Made by a program: the position numbers and the translations under genes. 36,044 nucleotides of DNA, taken from assembly GCA_025937895.1 (NCBI GenBank), contig JAICQL010000063.1:1-36044 (forward strand). The letters are read 5' to 3'. Positions 14,961 to 25,637 of this stretch are shown here, piece by piece. Under the pieces are notes generated by a model. That model had not been told where the DNA came from. It made no database searches and saw only the letters and a list, made by a program, of their open reading frames with translations. Positions within the stretch are counted from its first letter, which is position 1, and every line of letters starts with the position of its first letter. The DNA comes from Polyangiaceae bacterium. Lineage in GTDB: Bacteria > Myxococcota_A > Polyangia > Polyangiales > Polyangiaceae.

Positions 14961-16127
14961 ATGAAGCGGCCCGCCATGTCTGCCCTCCCCTCATTCTTCT
15001 CGCGCCGGCTGCAGCTGCTGCTGGCGCTGCTGCCGTGCGTGCTGCCGCTGGCGTGTACGCCGAGCGCTGCTCCAGCGCCCCTGGCCGCGGGTGAGACGCC
15101 CGCCGCTGACACGCCCGCCAGCACTCCTGGCGCCCCGGCGTACCCAGTCATCGACTCCAGGCCCTTCGACCCTGCTCGACTGAGCAAGCCGCAGGCGCGC
15201 ATCCGGGTGGAGGGCAATCGCTTCGTGAACGAGGCCGGCGCCACCCTGGTCTTTCAGGGGGTCAACATCGAGGATCCGGACGATCTGGAGCTCGAGGGGC
15301 ACTGGAACAAAGGTCTGTTCGAGGCCATCGCCTCCTGGAACGCCAACATCGTGCGTGTGCCCATCCACCCGCCGCGCTTCCGGCGCCGCGGTGCGGACGC
15401 CTATTTCGAGCTCCTGGATCAAGCGGTGCTCTGGGCAAACGAGCTCGGGCTGTACCTGATCGTGGACTGGCACTCGATCGGCAACCTGCTGCAAGGCCGC
15501 TTTCAGGATGAGCAGTACCTCACCAGTACGACGGAGACGGAGCAGTTCTTCCGCGCCGCTGGCATCCGCTATCGCGGCGTGCCCACCGTCGCGCTGTACG
15601 AGCTGTTCAACGAGCCCACCTTCGGCTCCAAGGGCAAGCTCGGCTCCAGCTCCTGGTCCGAGTGGAAGAGCTTCAACGAGAAGCTGATCGACACGCTGCG
15701 CGCGCAGCACCCGGAGGCCATCGCGCTGGTCGCCGGCTTCGACTGGGCGTACGATCTGCGACCGGTCGCTGGCGCACCGATCGAGCGCCCTGCGGTGGCC
15801 TACGTCGCTCATCCGTATCCCGGCAAGGCCAAGCCTCCGTACCCCGCCAAGTGGGACGAGCAGTTCGGCTTCGTCAGCGAGCGCTACCCGCTGATCGCGA
15901 CCGAGATCGGCTACATGCGGCCGGATGAGCCCGGCGCCCACGTGCCCGCCATCGACACCGGCACCTACGGCCCCGACATCACGCACTACCTGGCGCAGAA
16001 GAGCGCCTCGTGGGTGGCCTGGTGCTTCAGCCCGAGCTGGACGCCGACGTTGATCAGCGACTGGAGCTACACGCCGAGCGCCTCCGGCACACACTTCCGC
16101 GCGGTGATGAAGAGCCGCGCGCCCTGA
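14961..16127 (+). CDS. GH5-family glycoside hydrolase lipoprotein (cellulase/mannanase type)
   Basis: 388 aa. The signal peptide ends in the lipobox LPLAC (Cys about 32), followed by an Ala/Pro/Thr linker to about 65. The catalytic (beta/alpha)8 domain shows LVFQGVNIEDP, NANIVRVPIHPP (first conserved Arg), YLIVDWHSIGN, the acid/base Glu in YELFNEPTF and the nucleophile Glu in IATEIGYM, plus the aromatic WVAWCFSPSWTP near the end. It hydrolyses beta-1,4-linked glucan or mannan; which one cannot be told. ATG 14961 is very close to GAGG, and the ATG at 14976 is an alternative start that still keeps the signal peptide. It is convergent with a GH8 gene, which suggests joint work on plant polysaccharide outside the cell. 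Confidence 0.9.
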   Translation: MKRPAMSALPSFFSRRLQLLLALLPCVLPLACTPSAAPAPLAAGETPAADTPASTPGAPAYPVIDSRPFDPARLSKPQARIRVEGNRFVNEAGATLVFQGVNIEDPDDLELEGHWNKGLFEAIASWNANIVRVPIHPPRFRRRGADAYFELLDQAVLWANELGLYLIVDWHSIGNLLQGRFQDEQYLTSTTETEQFFRAAGIRYRGVPTVALYELFNEPTFGSKGKLGSSSWSEWKSFNEKLIDTLRAQHPEAIALVAGFDWAYDLRPVAGAPIERPAVAYVAHPYPGKAKPPYPAKWDEQFGFVSERYPLIATEIGYMRPDEPGAHVPAIDTGTYGPDITHYLAQKSASWVAWCFSPSWTPTLISDWSYTPSASGTHFRAVMKSRAP

Positions 16128-16143
16128 TCCGAGGCGCTTGCCC

Positions 16144-16171
16144 CGGGGGCAGCCCGGGTCGGGCGCCCCCG
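16144..16171. terminator. Possible bidirectional terminator between GH5 and GH8 genes
   Basis: CGGGGGC at 16144-16150 pairs with GCCCCCG at 16165-16171; the 14-nt loop contains CCCGGG. It lies in the 71-bp gap between convergent stop codons. There is no T-tract on either side, so this is weak. Confidence 0.35.
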
Positions 16172-16198
16172 CAGGCCGCAACCTACTCGAAGCGCGGC

Positions 16199-17584
16199 TT
16201 AGTCAAAGGTGTGGCTGAACTTGCCCGCCACGTGCAGCAGTCCGAGCAGGTACACGCCCTCCTGGTAGTAGCGGAATTGGCCCTGCTGCTGCCCCACGTT
16301 CCAGAGCGCGTTGACGAAGCGCGCACGATCGGGCTGCCCGGAGGCGAGCGAGCCCGCCGCCAGGGTGGCCGTGAGCGCCGTGGAGCCACCGCCGCCGGGG
16401 TTGCCGCCGTCGAGATCGAACAGCGCGGCCATCACGTTGCTATCGGTCAACTGCGGCGCGAAGAACACGTGGTAGCGCTCCACCTGCGCGCGCATCCGCT
16501 CATCTTGCTCGAACCAGGCGTAATCCATGGCCATGTTCATCACCACGCGCCAGGCGTCGTAGCGGAACTTGTCATGCTCCTGCCCCGCTCCGCCGGCGTT
16601 CGGCACCCCGGTGAAGCTGGCGTAGTCCGGGTGCAAGCCGGTGGTGGGGTGACTGGACGTGACCAGGTACGCGCGGCTGACCTCCGCCGCCGAGCGCCAG
16701 GCGTCCGCGTCCTCCGGCGCGCCGTCGCGCGCGTACAGATCGTAGAACGCGGGCAGGTGGTAGCTGGGGTCGGAGAAGTTGTGCGAGTTTCCGAACGGCA
16801 CGAACGTCACCATGTTCTGCGTGTCGTGGATGATCGGGAAGCGGCCCATGTCCGAGGGCTGGTTGTGCAACATGGCCGAGGCGATGGCGCGCCCGTCCTC
16901 CAGGTAGTTCACCTCGCCCTCGCTGCCCCAGCGCTGGTGCGCCAGCAGCAGCGCCGCCGCGAAGTATTCATCGCCATCAGGCGCGGGCACCGTGGTGGGG
17001 CCGTAAGTCACCGTCCAGTTCGCGGGGTTGCCGGGGTCGGCCGCCACCGTGCCCTGCCACTTGAAGTAGTGGCGCCAGGCGCCGATCTCGCTGTCCGCCG
17101 GGTACTGCAGGTACGTCTTGCTGAATTTCCACAGCCGATCGAACTGCTCGCGCAGGCCTGCCTGCACGGCGATCATCATGCCGTACGACATGCCCTCGCT
17201 GCGAATGTCGTTCGAGTCTGCCGCCCAGATGAAGGCCATGCTCGGGTCCTGCGGCAGCTCGTAGTAACAGCGGTAGCCCATCTCCACGATGAGCTCGTTC
17301 GGCTCGCCCGTGCCGATACCGAAGAAGCGGTTGACCGCCGTGGTCACCTTCTGGTCCACCTCTTCCTGCGTCTTGCCCGCCAGCTCCGCGAACAGGTTCA
17401 CGGTGCCAGTGCTCGACAGGTTCAGCGGCTCCGTCGTGGGCATGAAGTTCGAGGGCGGAGGGCGAGTGCCGCCACCACCACCGCCGCCGTCATCGTCCCC
17501 ATCGTCGTTGCCACAGCCCAGGCTGAGCAGCAGCAACACGGGCGCAATCCCGGAGAGGCGGGCTGGGCGAGCGGCGAATTTCAT
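16199..17584 (-). CDS. GH8-family glycoside hydrolase lipoprotein (reducing-end xylosidase-like)
   Basis: 461 aa. Signal peptide with lipobox LSLGC, then an Asp/Gly-rich linker (about 25-40). The GH8 (alpha/alpha)6 domain shows SEGMSYGMMIAVQAG with the general-acid Glu, WRHYFKWQGTV, PAPDGDEYFAAALLLAHQRWG, and YDAWRVVMNMAMDYAWFEQD with a conserved Asp in the base region. The PDGDEYF...HQRWG segment resembles Rex enzymes that release xylose from the reducing end of xylo-oligosaccharides, so xylan degradation is the best guess; endoglucanase cannot be excluded. ATG 17584 has GAGGAG 6 bases upstream. It is divergent from the LRR lipoprotein gene; the 261-bp gap holds both promoters. Confidence 0.9.
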   Translation of the reverse strand: MKFAARPARLSGIAPVLLLLSLGCGNDDGDDDGGGGGGGTRPPPSNFMPTTEPLNLSSTGTVNLFAELAGKTQEEVDQKVTTAVNRFFGIGTGEPNELIVEMGYRCYYELPQDPSMAFIWAADSNDIRSEGMSYGMMIAVQAGLREQFDRLWKFSKTYLQYPADSEIGAWRHYFKWQGTVAADPGNPANWTVTYGPTTVPAPDGDEYFAAALLLAHQRWGSEGEVNYLEDGRAIASAMLHNQPSDMGRFPIIHDTQNMVTFVPFGNSHNFSDPSYHLPAFYDLYARDGAPEDADAWRSAAEVSRAYLVTSSHPTTGLHPDYASFTGVPNAGGAGQEHDKFRYDAWRVVMNMAMDYAWFEQDERMRAQVERYHVFFAPQLTDSNVMAALFDLDGGNPGGGGSTALTATLAAGSLASGQPDRARFVNALWNVGQQQGQFRYYQEGVYLLGLLHVAGKFSHTFD

Positions 17585-17845
17585 CGGGTCTCCTCTGGTC
17601 TTTCAGACTTATGGTGTCCGCGGTTTTTTCTTCCGGCATCGATCGCGGCGTGGCAAGCGGTTTTAGCAGGCACCCGCTGCGCTGGGCAGTGCGCCATTGC
17701 GGTGCAGCCGCCCGGGTTGCTGGGGCGCCGCGTTTTCCTCCCCCCGGCTCGCCCCGGGCCTCGTTCCGGTACATGCTCGGGTCAGACTGCCAGCACCAGC
17801 GCCGAGGAGCGCGTGGTCGCTCACCTCAGGGAAGGCGGGTCAACG

Positions 17846-19876
17846 ATGCAACACTGCCATGTGAACCAGTGGTCGCGCGCTGCGGGCTGGGCTCTGCTGG
17901 CCTGCGCGTGCGGGGGGCTGGCAGATTCGCGCCCCCCTCTCGACAGCGCTCTCGCTCCAGCTCCAGCGCCCCCCGAATGTGAGAGCGGCAGCTGCCCGGA
18001 GGCGCCGGAGCCGCCCAGCTCCCTGGACCCGGTCCCGGGGCGCATCTGTGCTGCGCCCTCCCCTCTGGACATCGGCAACCAGACGGAGCTGGACGCGCTG
18101 GAGGGCTGCGAGCGCATCACCGGCTCCCTTACCGTGCGCGCCTTCGCCAACATGGATCCGTCACCCCTGCGCTCCTTGCGCTACGTGGACGGGAGCTTGC
18201 GAATCATCGCCGGCGGCGCGCCCGGGGTCGACGTGCTCTCGGGCTTCGGAGCGCTGGAAGAGGTCGACTCGCTGCTGCTCGACGGCCTCGCGGCACAGAA
18301 CCTGCGCGGCCTGTCCCGGCTCTGGATCATCGGCACCAACACAGGCTTCAGCGACGCGACGGGGCGGCTGCTCATCCGCGACAGCAATGGCCTGCGCAAT
18401 CTCGAGGGATTGGACTCGCTGGAGGCGCTGGGCTCGCTCGAGCTCCGCGATAACCTCGCCCTCACCAGCCTGGCAGGCCTCACTCGCGCTCAACCGCTGC
18501 AGGAGCTGCACGTGTCCAACACGCCACTGCAGAGCCTGGAGGGGCTGGAGGCGCTCGCGCCCAACGAGCTCACGCTGATCGAGACACAGCTGCGCGATCT
18601 GAACGGACTGGTTGACACGCAACGGCTGACCTCGCTGAGGCTGTCCGGCAATCCAGTGCTGGGCAGCCTGCAGGGCGCTCGCCTTCCGCCGCGGCTGAAC
18701 ACGCTGGAGGTGAGAGACAGCGCCTCGTTGCTCGACCTGCGCGGGCTCGACGACGTGCGTGAAGTGAGCACCCTGAGCCTCAGCGGCCTGGCGCTCACCG
18801 ACCTGACCGGGCTGAATGCGCTGGAGCGGGTGAACACCATCACACTGCTCACTCTGGCTCAGCTCACGAGCCTGAAAGGTCTGGAGCTGCTGCGCGAGGT
18901 GAACTCGCTGGGGCTGGAGGACCTGCCACAGCTGGCCAGCCTGGAGGGGCTCTCCGGGCTGGCGAGCGCAGATTCGTTCACGCTGCGCTCGTCCGGGCTC
19001 ACCAGTCTGGCAGGGCTTGGCAGCCCAGCCATCGCACAGCTCAACCTGCTACAGATCGCCGCCACCAGCCTCGCAGGCCTGGAGAACGTGACCATCAGCG
19101 GCTCCCTGGCCATCACCAACACGCAACTCGCGAGCCTGGATGGTCTGCCGCGGATGGAGGAGGGCGCTGGGCTCATCTTGCAGTCGCTGGGCGCGCTCGA
19201 CGATCTCGATGCGGCGCAGGGCCTGACGGTGCTCTCGGCTCTTCACATCCGCGACACCTCCCTGCGCCACCTGGATGCGTTCAGCGGGCTGCGCGAGGTG
19301 AGCTCGCTCGAGCTGACTGGCAACCCCGAGCTCACCCAGATCGACGGTCTGGCTGCCTTGACCCGTGTGGGTGGCCTGACCGTGGCAAACAACGCGTCGC
19401 TCCGCTCGCTGCCCGTCTTCTTCGCCCTGGAGAGCCTGGATTGCGAGCTCTGCTCGCAGCCCAGCATCCTGGTGTCCGAAAACCCGCAGCTGGAGAGTGG
19501 CCCCGGGCTGCCCGTCTTGAACAGCGCCGAGTACATCCACATCGCCCACAACGAGCGGCTCACCTCGCTGGACGGCTTCGGCGCGCTGCGCTCGGTATAT
19601 TCCCTCCAGGTCGAGCAGAATCCGAGCCTACTCACGCTCTCGCTGCCCGAGCTGAGTGGGGCGCAAGAGCTGCGCATCCGGCACAACCCCGCGCTCGACG
19701 ATGCTCCGCTCGCTTCGCTGCGCGAGCGGACCGGCGCACGCACGGCCAAGATCACGTCCAACGCGGCGGGCGCGTCTCTGCTCTCGCCTTGCCCGTGGCC
19801 TGCGGACGGCGAGTGTGACGAGCTCGCCGGCGACTGCGCCGCCGGCACTGACGTGCAGGACTGCCGCAGCTTCTAG
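17846..19876 (+). CDS. Leucine-rich-repeat surface lipoprotein
   Basis: 676 aa. N-terminal signal with a Cys-rich lipobox region (GWALLACACGG). After a Pro/Ala/Glu-rich stalk with CESGSCPE, residues ~75-650 contain over twenty irregular leucine-rich repeats of about 22-24 aa, of the form LTSLEGLE-LREVNSLGLEDLPQL, like internalin or receptor-L domain proteins. A C-terminal cysteine module CPWPADGECDELAGDC-DVQDC resembles small calcium-binding modules at the ends of myxobacterial secreted proteins. The role is probably binding to other proteins or surfaces. ATG 17846 follows GGAAGGCGGG; the frame is open back to 16010 but that stretch is antisense to the GH8 gene and non-coding. It ends convergent with the sigma-factor gene. 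Confidence 0.88.
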   Translation: MQHCHVNQWSRAAGWALLACACGGLADSRPPLDSALAPAPAPPECESGSCPEAPEPPSSLDPVPGRICAAPSPLDIGNQTELDALEGCERITGSLTVRAFANMDPSPLRSLRYVDGSLRIIAGGAPGVDVLSGFGALEEVDSLLLDGLAAQNLRGLSRLWIIGTNTGFSDATGRLLIRDSNGLRNLEGLDSLEALGSLELRDNLALTSLAGLTRAQPLQELHVSNTPLQSLEGLEALAPNELTLIETQLRDLNGLVDTQRLTSLRLSGNPVLGSLQGARLPPRLNTLEVRDSASLLDLRGLDDVREVSTLSLSGLALTDLTGLNALERVNTITLLTLAQLTSLKGLELLREVNSLGLEDLPQLASLEGLSGLASADSFTLRSSGLTSLAGLGSPAIAQLNLLQIAATSLAGLENVTISGSLAITNTQLASLDGLPRMEEGAGLILQSLGALDDLDAAQGLTVLSALHIRDTSLRHLDAFSGLREVSSLELTGNPELTQIDGLAALTRVGGLTVANNASLRSLPVFFALESLDCELCSQPSILVSENPQLESGPGLPVLNSAEYIHIAHNERLTSLDGFGALRSVYSLQVEQNPSLLTLSLPELSGAQELRIRHNPALDDAPLASLRERTGARTAKITSNAAGASLLSPCPWPADGECDELAGDCAAGTDVQDCRSF

Positions 19877-19942
19877 GCAATCTCGACGAGCGCTGGCAGG
19901 TGACGCGAGCTGCCGCTTCCGTCAGGCGCTGGGCTGCCGCTC

Positions 19943-21196
19943 TCAGGCGCGCTGGGCCGCCGCTCGCACCTCGCCCAGGCGGCGCTCGAGAAAGCGCCGC
20001 TCGCTGTCGTTGCCCACCAGCGCGAGCGCACGCAGATAGCTCTGCTCGGCCTCCAGGTGGCGGCCCAGGCGCCGCGCAAAGTCGGCGCGCGCGGCGTGCA
20101 GCAGATGGTAGCCCTCCAGCTCCCCACCCTGCGCGAGCTGCTCGACGATGGCCAGCCCTGCAGCGGGGCCCTCCACCAGGGCCACCGCCACGGCCCGGTT
20201 GAGCGTGACGACGGGCGATGGCTGCAGCTGCTCGAGCTGCCCGTAGTAGCCGGCGATGCGCGCCCAGTCCGTGTCCTCTTTCCGGCGCGCGCGGCCGTGC
20301 ACGGCGGCGATGCCCGCCTGCAGCGCAAACGGGCCCGGCGGGCTCGCAGCGCTGCCGAGCGCCTCGTCCGCCAGCGGCAGCGCCTCGGCAATCTGCCCGG
20401 CGTCCCACAGCGAGCGATCCTGCTCGTCGAGCACGATCAGGTCGCCCGCCGCGTCCACCCGCGCGGCACGCCGCGCATCCTGTAACAGCAGCAGGGCGAG
20501 CAGCCCCGTGACCTCGCGCGCCGGCTCCGGCCCGCTCAGCGCGCGCACCCAGCGCGCCAGACGAATCGCCTCCGCGCACAGATCCGCGCGCACCATCGCT
20601 TCACCCCGGGTGGCCGCGTAGCCCTCGGTGAACACCAGGTAGATGACCTCCAGCACCGCGTGCAGCCGCTCCGGCAGCTCGCTCGCGCCCGGCACCTCGT
20701 ACGGAATGCCCGCGTCGCTGATCTTGCGCTTGGCCCGCACCAGGCGCTGCGCCATCGTGGCCTGCGGCACCAGGAACACACGCGCGATCTCCTCCGTCTC
20801 CAGCCCGACGAGCGTGCGCAAGGTGAGCGCCACCTGCGCCTCCAGCGCCAGCGCCGGGTGGCAGCAGGTGAAGATGAGCCGCAGGCGATCGTCAGGGATC
20901 TCCGGCGGCAGCTCCAGCTCGGGCGCTGTATCCTCGAGCTGCGCCGCGTAGCTCGGCAGCTTGCCCGCCAGCACCCGCCGGCGCCGGAGGCGATCGATGG
21001 CGATGTTCCGCGACGTGCGGATGAGCCACGCCGCCGGGCTCTGCGGAACGCCATCCCTGCGCCACTGCGTGACGGCCGCCTCGAACGCCTCCTGGGTCGA
21101 CTCCTCGGCAACCGCCAGATTGCCGGTCAGCCGAATGACGGCCGCCAGAATACGCCCCCAATCGGAGCGATAGATGGAGCTAACTAGCCAGTCGAC
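19943..21196 (-). CDS. ECF42-group RNA polymerase sigma factor with C-terminal TPR-like extension (start unclear)
   Basis: About 417 aa up to GTC at 21196. Region 2 reads VDWLVSSIYRSDWGRILAA, then AEESTQEAFEAAVTQW, VPQSPAAWLIRTSRNIAIDRLRRR; region 4 contains LEAQVALTLRTLVGLETEEIARVFLV and QATMAQRLVRAKRKI. The long extension (LPERLHAVLEVIYLVFTEGY, TEGYAATRGE, LNRAVAVA, YHLLHAARADFARRLGRHLEA) is the DUF6596/TPR-like part typical of ECF42, which replaces an anti-sigma factor. The in-frame sequence upstream has no ATG, GTG or TTG: the first GTG is at 20974, inside region 2. A CTG at 21247 is in frame. The start is rare, or there is a frameshift. A DGPF gene lies divergently next door, as expected for this group. 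Confidence 0.85.
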   Translation of the reverse strand, partial: VDWLVSSIYRSDWGRILAAVIRLTGNLAVAEESTQEAFEAAVTQWRRDGVPQSPAAWLIRTSRNIAIDRLRRRRVLAGKLPSYAAQLEDTAPELELPPEIPDDRLRLIFTCCHPALALEAQVALTLRTLVGLETEEIARVFLVPQATMAQRLVRAKRKISDAGIPYEVPGASELPERLHAVLEVIYLVFTEGYAATRGEAMVRADLCAEAIRLARWVRALSGPEPAREVTGLLALLLLQDARRAARVDAAGDLIVLDEQDRSLWDAGQIAEALPLADEALGSAASPPGPFALQAGIAAVHGRARRKEDTDWARIAGYYGQLEQLQPSPVVTLNRAVAVALVEGPAAGLAIVEQLAQGGELEGYHLLHAARADFARRLGRHLEAEQSYLRALALVGNDSERRFLERRLGEVRAAAQRA

Positions 21197-21236
21197 GGCC
21201 TCGGCCCCGGCCGATGATAGAAAAACGGCGCGGGCC

Positions 21237-21265
21237 TGTCGATCCAGGCTCGGGCCATTCGATTC
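21237..21265 (+). promoter_or_regulatory. Candidate ECF42-dependent promoter of the DGPF gene
   Basis: TGTCGA at 21237-21242 and CGATTC at 21260-21265 are 17 bp apart, the spacing of -35 and -10 boxes. From memory, ECF42 target promoters have TGTCGA at -35 and a CGA/TC-type -10. The predicted start is near 21271, just before the GGAGG ribosome site of the gene at 21286. Confidence 0.6.
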
Positions 21266-21285
21266 GAGGGTGGAGGTTACGAACC

Positions 21286-21666
21286 ATGAAATACATGCTG
21301 CTCACCTACCTGGACGAAAACGCCTGGCTCAGCCTCACCCCCGAGCAACAGCAGGCGGAGATGGCCAAATGCGCCCCCCACGTGGAGAAGCTGCTCGCCA
21401 GCAAGAAGCTGCTGGCAGGCGCTCCGCTGCACCCCACCAGCACCGCCACCACCCTGCGCTACCGCGAGGGCAAGCGCCTGCTGACCGACGGCCCCTTCGC
21501 CGAGACGCGCGAGCAGCTCGGCGGCTACACCATCATCGAGGCGGGCGATCTGGACGAGGCGCTGGCCATCGCCAGCGGCTTCATCAGCACGAGCGACATG
21601 GCCACCGTCGAGGTACGCCCGATCGTGGAGTTCGACGGCACGCCCGCGGTCCCCGGCGCGAGCTGA
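21286..21666 (+). CDS. DGPF/YCII-related domain protein, ECF42 partner
   Basis: 126 aa cytoplasmic ferredoxin-like-fold protein. It starts MKYMLLTYLDENAW, has the typical THRY-type middle (TTLRYREGKRLLTDGPFAETREQLGGYTIIEA), including the DGPF motif that names the family, and ends DMATVEVRPIVEF. Function is not known; these genes are the near-constant partners and targets of ECF42 sigma factors. ATG 21286 has GGAGG 9 bases upstream. Divergent from the sigma gene by about 90 bp, with a matching promoter in between. Confidence 0.92.
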   Translation: MKYMLLTYLDENAWLSLTPEQQQAEMAKCAPHVEKLLASKKLLAGAPLHPTSTATTLRYREGKRLLTDGPFAETREQLGGYTIIEAGDLDEALAIASGFISTSDMATVEVRPIVEFDGTPAVPGAS

Positions 21667-21682
21667 AAGCGGTTCTGGGCGT

Positions 21683-21710
21683 GTGGGGCTCGCCACTGCT
21701 CGAGCCCCAC
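21683..21710. terminator. Perfect hairpin between convergent DGPF and tex genes
   Basis: GTGGGGCTCG (21683-21692) and CGAGCCCCAC (21701-21710) form a 10-bp stem with an 8-nt loop, 17 bp after the DGPF stop. The right arm and following bases resemble the terminator region at 28111-28145 (TGCTCGA, CACGG, ATCAG shared in order). Confidence 0.6.
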
Positions 21711-21805
21711 GGCATCAGAATGTGCCCACCCGAGCCCACTGCTCGAGCTGCGCTCCGGTGGCGCTCTCGAGCCCAACTTCTTCAGCCTCTCCCTGTCCTC
21801 AGCCC

Positions 21806-24268
<2,463 letters not shown>

Positions 24269-24958
24269 GTTCGTTCGGGATAGCGAGCCGCGCCCGCGCT
24301 GTCCATGAGAAGCGTCCACGTGGTCGGCTGCCTCGCGCAGCTCTGCTGTCCGGTGCACGAAACATGCGCGCACACGTATGCAGTAGACCCACACATCAGC
24401 TTTGACAGTCGGCGATGGCGGGCGCGCGCTCGGCTCCGCCGGACATGGCAGACAGGCGCTCCGCGCTCATCGCTACTCGCTGGCAACACGCCGCATCGCG
24501 TGCAGGACGCAAGCACGCGCGTGCGCTGACTTCGAGGTCGAGCCATGAGCGGCGCCGCCATGAACTCGCGCAGGCGTGAGCTCGCGCAGGCGTGAGCCTT
24601 CGCACGCGTGGGAGACCTCGCGGCTGTCGCGCTGACGGCGCTCCGGCAGCGCGCGCTCTGTTCGCGCTCTTTGTCCCCGCAGGCACGGGTAGCGGCGGAC
24701 GGGACGCGGGCGGAGCACGGCGCTTGAATTAGCGGAGCCCGGGCGCCAAGGGTTTGGCGCTCGGCGAGCCTTAACGCTGCTGCTCCACGGAGGGCCGCGG
24801 GTGACGAACAAAGTGAGACACCTGCGATCGCACCGGCCCGGCCGCGCTCGAGGAAAAAATACAAAGAGATTTTAAAACGTTTCACCCCTGACGATGGATC
24901 GACGAGATTCGCGACTTGGAGGCGGGAAGTCTGATAAGAGCTGCGCCAGGATTCAGTG
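24269..24958. other. 690-bp intergenic region without a supported gene
   Basis: Several open frames cross this stretch but all lack family features and normal composition. CTCGCGCAGGCGTGAG occurs twice in tandem (24565-24580, 24581-24596), with a decayed third unit. The segment 24850-24885 is strikingly AT-rich for this genome (AAAAAATACAAAGAGATTTT) and probably holds the promoter of the gene at 24959. The tex promoter should lie at the other end. Confidence 0.5.
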
Positions 24959-25588
24959 ATGTCTGCCAAACAAAACTCGAAGGGTGTTCGTTGGGGGCGC
25001 GCTGTCGCGCATGTGGGAATCGCCTGCGCCTACGCGGCGCTGGTAACCGCCTGTAGCGGTTCCATCGAAGCAACAGACGTGGATCGCACGCGCTCGGAGC
25101 GCGTGAGCAACAGCCCGGCGCCGGCCGGCACTACCCCCGCGGCCAATGCGCCCGCGGCCAATGCGCCTGCCGCCAATGCGCCCGCTGCGCCTCCCGCCTC
25201 GCGGCCCCCGGCCAGCAATCCTCCGCCGGCGGCAAACAATCCTCCGCCGGCAGCCGAGCCGGACCCGGAGGAGGACGAGGAGGAAGCTTCGCCGCCCGCG
25301 GCCGGTGGCGGTGACCTCAGCTTTGAAGCGGACGTCTATCCCATCCTCTCGTCTTCCTGCGCTGGTTGCCACGGCGCGAGTGGTTTCGCGGGCGTCAGCG
25401 TCGCTGATTCGGACGTCGAGGCCGCCCTGGAGAGCGCTGTCGCAGACGAGGAGCGAATCCTCAGCGAGATCGAAATTGGGGACATGCCCCAGGGCTGCGG
25501 CGGTCCGCCCGGCTCCGGTGGCGTGTGTCTGACCGAGGATGAGTTCGATACCCTCTCGGCCTGGTACGAGGCCGGCGCCCCCGAATGA
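24959..25588 (+). CDS. Single-haem c-type cytochrome-like lipoprotein
   Basis: 209 aa. Signal peptide with lipobox VTAC (Cys about 32), then a long Pro/Ala/Asn spacer (APAANAPAAN repeats, 15 bp in DNA) and an acidic DPEEDEEE stretch. The C-terminal domain begins LSFEADVYPILSSSCAGCHGASG: CAGCH is a c-type haem attachment motif, in the context of myxobacterial cytochrome-like modules preceded by a YPIL segment. IGDMPQGCGG further on may give the Met ligand, and the end LSAWYEAGAPE is typical of the family. Probably an outer-membrane or periplasmic electron carrier tethered by a flexible arm. ATG 24959 has AGGA 9 bases upstream; a GTG directly before it is also possible. Confidence 0.82.
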   Translation: MSAKQNSKGVRWGRAVAHVGIACAYAALVTACSGSIEATDVDRTRSERVSNSPAPAGTTPAANAPAANAPAANAPAAPPASRPPASNPPPAANNPPPAAEPDPEEDEEEASPPAAGGGDLSFEADVYPILSSSCAGCHGASGFAGVSVADSDVEAALESAVADEERILSEIEIGDMPQGCGGPPGSGGVCLTEDEFDTLSAWYEAGAPE

Positions 25589-25637
25589 GTGGCGCGTCGC
25601 CGAGCTGGCCTCGCCGTGCCAACGTGCCTGGCGGGGC

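Noticed and set aside
16010..17845. Upstream in-frame extension of the LRR protein making 1288 aa
   Set aside because: The extension is antisense to the GH8 gene, is His/Arg-rich, and the signal peptide and ribosome site support a start at 17846.
7802..21740. AGAATGTGCCC followed by ACTGCTCGAG near both 7802 and 21718
   Set aside because: The first instance is explained by the C-terminal codons of the uvrA-like gene, and the spacing of the two parts differs; probably chance.
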